Of a DNA stretch of 64,000 nt, positions 57,885-64,000 are shown in pieces. How positions within the stretch are numbered: position 1 is the first letter of the stretch; each line of letters starts with the position of its first letter. Source of the DNA: Mugil cephalus (Eukaryota > Chordata > Actinopteri > Mugiliformes > Mugilidae); contig NC_061775.1 of assembly GCF_022458985.1 (NCBI RefSeq), positions 25,564,319-25,628,318 on the forward strand, in the 5' to 3' direction. The translations under genes and the position numbers were made by a program. A model generated the notes under the pieces. That model had not been told where the DNA came from. It saw only the letters and a list, made by a program, of their open reading frames with translations, and made no database searches.

Positions 57885-58290
57885 ATGTCCCGATGGAGTA
57901 TTCTGCCTCTTGATCCAATACCGATCCGATCTTAAATCAACTAAAGTTTCTTTCCCCGGAGAGTCATAAAGACTTTTCTTATCTTACTTGTGTTTTCCTA
58001 GGGCCGTAAAGCTGAAGTAGCGAGGAGAGTTTGGCCTTGGTTGGTTCCAGAAGCAGAAAACTTTTATTCCCTTCTCCTGAAATGGACTGGTCATCCAACT
58101 GCATAAACTCCGCTACCTTCTCTGAAATATTTTTCGCTTTCGGCAGCTTTGACTCTAGTCAACCTCCATTAAAACAGAAGAGGATGAAGAAGCTTTGACC
58201 CTATGGGATTATAGGCTTTAGTTTATGGTAGACCTAAAATAAATAACAAAACACTGGGTTTAGCTGAAGCCTGATACCGATTCCACCACT
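57885..58290. repeat. Possible hAT-type non-autonomous repeat
   Basis: Begins gggatgtcccgatggagtat with ccaataccgatccgatc and ends cctgataccgattcc, resembling the fish repeat whose ends carry 'gggatgtcccgatccgatac'. Ends not resolved. Confidence 0.4.
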
Positions 58291-58299
58291 TTAAAAATG

Positions 58300-60790
58300 C
58301 CAGGATTGACCCTGACGCCCTGCAACATCAACTTCACCAGCATCCGTGATGTTGGTTGGCATGGCTGAAGGTTTTCAATCCGTGGCATCTTTTTTTTTTT
58401 TTTGTGGAGAGAGAAGTTTCTCTTTCTTTTGAAATGGATGGTAGACTGCAGGGCCTCTGTTCTTGGCATGGAGGAAAAAAAAATGACAATGTCTTTTGCA
58501 GAGGCTCAGCAGAAAAACTGACACCTTTCAAATTGCAGTGGGCAACCACTGAGTGACGGGAACTTTTTCTTTTGCAGTCTGACAGCAGATTTCTGGCCCC
58601 TATTTAATTCTCTCCAACTCCTTGTAGGATTGAGGCCGTCCATGCTGTGCACATGTATATGTGACAGTTATGTAGTGTGGGACTGCAGACAGTAAATACC
58701 TCATTTCATGTAACGATATCTTCCTTAGACTCGCCTCAGCGTGCCTTCAACAGCTGTCAAAACACACCCTCTATATGACTTTTCATTTGAGAGGTGCACT
58801 GTCCTCTTAATGCTCCTCGAGAGCCTTTCCCAACCCCGACAAATGGAATACAGGATGAAATATTGAAGTGATACTTTAAAATAATGTGTTTGGCCCCAAG
58901 GTTTTTCCCGTGAGCAGCTTCTTTTACTTTCCTTACCAAACTCGGTGTCTTCAGGCGTTCTCATCTGAGCCTGTCTGTACTGAAATCCAAGATTGACTGA
59001 GCCCAAAGTCCTAAACCCTTAGAGTAGTATTACCAAAATCAGTGTCTTATGAAGAGTGTAGCATTATTATTTTTAATCCTTCCAGTTTTTCAGTGTGATT
59101 TGAGGCATTCTTTGTTCTTGTTCAGTTCATCAATTGAATGGTCCAGCAGACATGGATAACTACCGTAAATGAAGGTAACCGGTCAAACAGTGAGTTGAGA
59201 TAGTGTTCAAATGAAGAGATATCTGGCAATTAGTGATTTAAAGCTGAGAGCTTTTGTCTATCTCTAGTATCTTGCTATATTAATGGATTAAACATTTGAC
59301 AAAACGTAGGCCAATAAAGCTGTAAGAGTGTCGAGCAGAACTACCAAAATATGTTCTCGTTCTAGCTTGTCACCTGTGATGATATCCTGCTTTTCTTTGT
59401 TTTAGGTAATTACAAATGAAATATCTTTGGGGATTAGGACGTCAACCATGAATTCTGCTACTGTAGAGAGTCAGAGACTCTGTTCAGACCTGGTTATTTG
59501 AGTAATCTCATTGCATATGGTCACCTCGAAGTGCAGATGTGAACCCACCTAATATGCACCGAGGACACGTTTGAGATCCGACTCCACATTTGGAGGTGGT
59601 GTGGGACCACGTTCTTTCTGCAGCGTGAACACGCATTGCATTCTTGAAACTGCGGTGTAAAATAAAGGATTCTCTTATCTTATCTACACAACAGGGGGGG
59701 CATTTGCATACACCGAGATTTGCCTCTTTTGTTTCAGGGAAAAAAAATCCTGCAACTGCCGGTATAAATAAAGGGATCCGTTCATTAGTAATGAGAAAGT
59801 TTTAATAAATTCTGTTTTTACAGCCAACAAAATATCAACTAAATCTAAATGAGGATAAACAAATTAAATTATTGAAAATGAGTCGGATGTGCGTAATTCC
59901 ATTGTAACTAGCTAAATTTTAAAAAATGCAGTGATGTAGCCACGTGGAATTCAGCCCAGGAAGACATTTCATTGACTGGGACTTGCACTTAATTGCAATT
60001 TATTTACATTTTCTTCCATTTTCTCTGAGTATATTTTTTTTCTAAGGATGTTTTATATGTGTCATTAATGTTTTATTTAAATGTTTGTGTTATTTGTGTG
60101 TGTCTTTTAAGCTGAGAGTCTGCAAAATTTCGTTATGTTCTCACAATGAAACTAAAGACTCTTGATCCTTAAGTCACATATTTCCTCAGCCTTAATTACT
60201 AGAGATATTTCTGTCGCTACTGCAAAAAGAACAAGATTTTTCTGTGCTTATGAATCGTTGCAGGTCCCTAAAATAACTAATGTCGGGGCAGGGGTCAACA
60301 AATACATAATAGGTTAAGTGGGTGAAAACTACAGCTTGTTCCAAAATATCTACCATGTCCCCAAGTCATGATGCACATACCGCAATCAGCCCCTTATATG
60401 GAGCGGTAGGCAGAGATCCATTAGAGGCAGCAGCTGTTATGATAATCTAACGCATCCCAAGTGATGTCAGTGTTTATTTGCACACAGAGCGTGAAACTGA
60501 GATGGAGAATGGAGAAAACATTTCGACGCTAGGTGTTAACACACATACTTGAAGCTAGATACTTGTGGACGGGGTCACCCGGGACGCATGTCAAACCCCA
60601 GGTCTGAGCAGAGCTGTGTCAGAGTGTCAGTAACCACAGCGAGCGGCGTGAGTCAGTGCATCTGACAGGCCGAGGTGTCAGGAGACGGATGTTTTGGTGG
60701 CTGGTGTAATTGCTGTTGCTCTCTGGATGGCTGTTATGTGTCTGTTTGAGGTGTCACTCTCGCTCCACTCCCACCTCCCATCACCGTTCG
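58300..60790 (+). other. nos1ap intron 2, little recognisable
   Basis: 59480-59610 (ttcagacctggttatttgag, cagatgtgaacccacctaat) resembles a decayed fish repeat. No exon. Confidence 0.4.
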
Positions 60791-60794
60791 TGAT

Positions 60795-60870
60795 TTTATC
60801 ATGATCTTTATTTGTCCCCGTGGGGCAATTTAATAAGGCAGTGCAAAAAATGAAGATACTTTTAAAAGTA
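60795..60870 (-). repeat. LINE/SINE tail fragment
   Basis: atgatctttatttgtccccg then tggggcaattt is the reversed '...ccacggggacaaataaa' tail common in fish retroposons. Confidence 0.45.
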
Positions 60871-60913
60871 GTGGTTGAGTGGTCAAGATACTTATTCAGG
60901 TAGAGATTATAGT

Positions 60914-61531
60914 CAGTGCGTTTACATGCGCAGCTTAATGGAGCTCTGCTCGAAATTCGACTTTCTGATTGTGGCGCTCGCCCTAGTTTACGTTATTGAA
61001 TAACTGACGGGTACATGTCCTCCTCCTTCACATTAGGTGGTGGCGATATGTGTCTTTATAGCCCTCTTTCCAGTTGACCAGTTATGTCATATAATAAACA
61101 AGAGTCTTGCATGTTTCAGACCGACATTTCAAACCACAACCAGATGGATAATAGTTCAGCTTTTTTAATCTCGTACATAATGTGTGCGCTACTTCTGGTG
61201 CAGATAAGATGGCGCTATCCCTCAGGTGGTTCTTCTACCGGCTCTTTTTCCCTTCTTCTTCTTCTTCTTCTTCTGCGACCGTCTTTCTTGGATGTTTTTG
61301 TTCCAGGGTCATATGGCCGTGCAGTGGTTATGGTTGTGGTTGTGGAGCATGTGCACACGCGTTGTCCAGTTAAAGTCTGATTAAGGCGTATACATGTCGG
61401 AGAAAATTTATTTCCAACGCATTATCTGTCTTAGTCGGATACGGAGGATTTAAGTTGGCGTTCACGTGCACTTAAGTTGTCCAGTTAAAGTCAGATTAAG
61501 GCAATAATTCACGGTGCATGTAAACGTACTG
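60914..61531 (+). mobile_element. Non-autonomous DNA transposon, CAGTGCGTTTAC family, complete-looking copy
   Basis: 618 bp with terminal inverted repeats cagtgcgtttacatgc and gcatgtaaacgtactg (16 bp, one mismatch). Related along its length to 4221-4843. No transposase ORF. An 'agt' triplet borders both ends and could be a 3-bp target duplication, but this is too short to be sure. Confidence 0.75.
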
Positions 61532-61579
61532 AGTGAGGTTTTGGCACCTCGAGCAGCTCATGAAGTTTACAAACCACTC

Positions 61580-62140
61580 ACCGCCAGGCGATACACTCAC
61601 ACACACACACACGCTCCCCGTCCCGTCTTTATTATCTGCACTGCATCCACTTTACAGTTGAAACTACTTAAGCCTGGAGGAACAGGTGGAGAATTGAAAC
61701 ATGGCAGGAACAAAGTTCTTCCCCCCCGGCTGCATTTTTCTACTCCTCCTTGTTCTGATCCTTTTCTTTCTTTTACCCCCTAATTTCTTCTCCTTCTCCT
61801 CCTCCTCCGCTCGTTCTACTTTATCTTTTAAACTCCCTTTTTTTTTCACCCTAATCCCCCCCCACCACCACCTCTTTACCTCTGTCTCTTCATCCCCATC
61901 ACTTTCAGTTCCCCTTCCCCCCTTTTACTCCTCCCCTTTCTCTTTATTCTCACGACTCTGCTTCTTGTTCCTCTCACTCCTCTTAATTCTGCTTCACTTC
62001 TTCCTCCCTCTTCATTCATCCTCCCCTCCGCGTATTCACCTTGCCCCTCCCTCTCTTCATTATGCTCCTTTGCCACCTCCTCCTCTCGCACTCGAACTCC
62101 CTCCCCCCTCCGGACGTAGTTTCTGTCATTGTTGAAGAGC
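61580..62140. other. CA run and long pyrimidine-rich tract in nos1ap intron
   Basis: A short (CA)n lies at 61592-61612. 61720-62105 is mostly C/T with cctcct-type blocks; long ORFs read from it on either strand are composition artefacts. Confidence 0.7.
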
Positions 62141-62449
62141 GTGCCTGCATACCTAGCATGGTTTTCATAGCTCAGCTCTCGCTGAGAAGCCTTTGCACAG
62201 AGAGACACTCACTGTCCTGGTTAACTTAAAGCACGCTGATTAAAATGCTAATTAGTCTTTTGAAGCAAGAAAACTTCCTGAAATGCAACATTCAAATGCA
62301 CTAATGAGTTCCAAGTTACTGGACCAGTAGGTGACATTTCTGAACAACGGAAGCAGTTGAGAATCTTCATCAAAAAAATGTGGTTTTCTGATCTACCGGT
62401 AATGCAGCACCATGATCGGACGGTAAAGACATTCGAAGGACGTGTTAAC

Positions 62450-62810
62450 GAAAAATGTCTGAAGCTAGCTGCAGCACAGCAACAACTGAAAACATGGAAA
62501 ACCCCTCAATTGCAGACACCATAAACGCTATAACAGTGTTTAAACCAGACAAATTCAGTCTGAAATTAAAGAATGTAACGGCCGTATTTCCGAGGCAGAA
62601 CGACGTTTATCTACAGTCGATCACTTCATCGACAAGCTGCAGGCTGCTGTGGGCAAACTGGAGGAGAGGACCAAGCTTTTAGCTGACAAAGCGGACGACT
62701 TGGAGCGCAGGAGCTAACGTAATAATGTGCACACTACTGGGCATACCCGAAAAGAAGGAAAGGCAGGGAGAGGCCTGGTGCCCCGGGCTAGTGTAGGGCT
62801 GCCCTGAGGG
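62450..62810 (+). mobile_element. LINE (L1/Tx1-type) ORF1 fragment
   Basis: Translation around 62551-62718 gives SEIKECNGRISEAERRL, then KLQAAVGKLEERTKLL and ADKADDLERRS, then after a stop RNNV. This coiled-coil plus 'DDLE-RSRRNN' junction is typical of fish L1-clade ORF1 proteins just before the RRM domain. The preceding 90 bp are in another frame. Only this internal piece remains. Confidence 0.6.
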
Positions 62811-62999
62811 TTAACAAGCTGCAGTATGGGCAATGGAGTCCAAACGGACTGTAGAAAATTAAGCAGAAAACACTAAATAGTTACAATAGATGCAAAGATG
62901 GATATTTTATTAATAGAAAACTGAAATTTCAAAGCTACAGCAACAATGTGCAGGCACTCATTATACCATACATAATCTATAACGATAGAACAATCTATT

Positions 63000-63250
63000 A
63001 GTTCATAAATTTTCTGTAACCGCTTGTCCTCTGGAGGGGCGTAGAGAGCGCTAGAGCCTATCTCAGCTGTCATTGGGTGAGGGCCGGGTTACAGATCTCC
63101 AGTCTACCTCAGGGCTAACACACACACAGAGAGACACACAACCATTCACACTCACACCTACGGCCAGTTTAAAATCACTATGGAACATAACGAGCATGTC
63201 TTTGGACCTGGAGAGAACCCACTCAGACACAGGGAGAACATGTACAAAAT
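63000..63250 (+). repeat. Common teleost interspersed repeat
   Basis: ttctgtaaccgcttgtcctc, gagcctatctcagctgtcat, tgggtgagggccgggtta, caaccattcacactcacacc, and catgtctttggacctggaga with gggagaacatgtac. This is a phrase set found in thousands of copies across percomorph genomes. Non-coding. Confidence 0.65.
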
Positions 63251-63254
63251 ATAA

Positions 63255-64000
63255 TGAAATCATTCAGTATTAAAATGAAGTGAAGTCCAGTGTCATCTGC
63301 AAACACACACACAATGATTTCCTGCAGCGCTCCAGGATTGTGCGTCTGATCTTTTTGGAGAAGCCGCTCCGTCGTCTGTCTAGTACACGGTGGAGAGAAT
63401 CACTTCCAGCAGCGTCACATTATTTCGTTTGTTCTGTCTTTGACAGATAACATTAGTTATTGTGTCGAGTCCAGTGTGTGCGTCGCCAGAAGACAATGGA
63501 AGAATGCGAAGAAGCTAAACGAAAGAAAACCAAAATACACATGGTGTCCACTTTTCCTAGAGTTTCATTTTAAACGACACTGAAAGGGAAAATCTGCTAA
63601 TGTTAATATTTTTCTGTAATATTGTTAATAACTCAAATGGGAATTTTTCTCTAGGGCCCAAACAGACTCTTCATTCACCACCACCAGGATAGTAACAGCC
63701 CACAAATCAATTCAATTGTCTATTTAATTTACATCAATATGTGTATTTAGTGTTTATAGTTATATACTCCTCATGCTCGTGCAAGATCAGACATGGTGAA
63801 CTTTTAAGAGAAAGTCTAAAAAAAAAAAAATGTGTCTGAATCCATTAACCTTTTAAAATCGAAGCGATGTCTGGTGGCACATTTGAACCAGATCACTTTG
63901 GATTACTGTAATTATGTCAAGCTTTTCGCTAATTGGAAAATCTCATTGCGCTTTACAGCCAATATGGTGCCATTACGGTAATTATTCTTGCACCACTCCC
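63255..64000 (+). other. nos1ap intron 2, window end
   Basis: No exon. An A run is at 63820-63831. The third nos1ap exon is not reached. Confidence 0.45.

Noticed and set aside
61701-62208. 144- and 110-codon ORFs in the pyrimidine tract
   Set aside because: Composition artefacts (Ser/Pro/Leu on one strand, Glu/Arg on the other).

Overview
This window is nuclear DNA from a ray-finned (teleost-type) fish. The genes have introns with GT-AG borders and vertebrate protein content. The spaces between them hold Tc1/mariner and hAT remnants, LINE tails, MITEs and many microsatellites, a mix typical of percomorph fish. There is no bacterial or viral gene architecture.

Layout. (1) 294-2095, minus strand: the first three coding exons of an R4-subfamily RGS gene, best matched to rgs4, with a TATA/CCAAT promoter; the RGS box itself lies beyond the left edge. 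(2) 2.1-25.7 kb: a gene-poor stretch with a Tc1-like transposase relic (10.9-12.0 kb), several short Tc1-type MITEs, a nested insertion (4.1-4.9 kb) and microsatellites. (3) 25.7-36.6 kb: two tandem plus-strand fetuin genes, each with seven coding exons and two cystatin domains. The first resembles fetuin-B and ends in a large His-rich tail. The second resembles fetuin-A/AHSG and has a shorter His-rich tail. (4) 37.4-41.2 kb: four intact-looking tRNA-His(GTG) genes, two on each strand, plus one degenerate tRNA-His copy; a broken hAT transposon lies between the inner pair. (5) 41.2-46.8 kb: no gene seen; it holds repeats and possible conserved non-coding DNA. (6) 47382-47908: coding exons 1 and 2 of nos1ap (CAPON), plus strand. 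The rest of the window (47.9-64 kb) is its second intron, which runs past the right edge.

How the genes relate. Fetuins are secreted, normally liver-made plasma glycoproteins: fetuin-B types inhibit astacin metalloproteases and fetuin-A types bind mineral. The conserved exon plan and shared cysteines show that the two copies arose by tandem duplication. RGS4 (G-protein signalling) and NOS1AP (nNOS adaptor) are near each other in human 1q23, so the flanks look like an old syntenic block, whereas human AHSG/FETUB lie on 3q27. I found no unambiguous new molecular system. The most unusual points are the fetuin His-rich tails, an extra cysteine shared by both fetuins, the tRNA-His cluster with an inverted duplication, and the polyalanine tract in rgs4.
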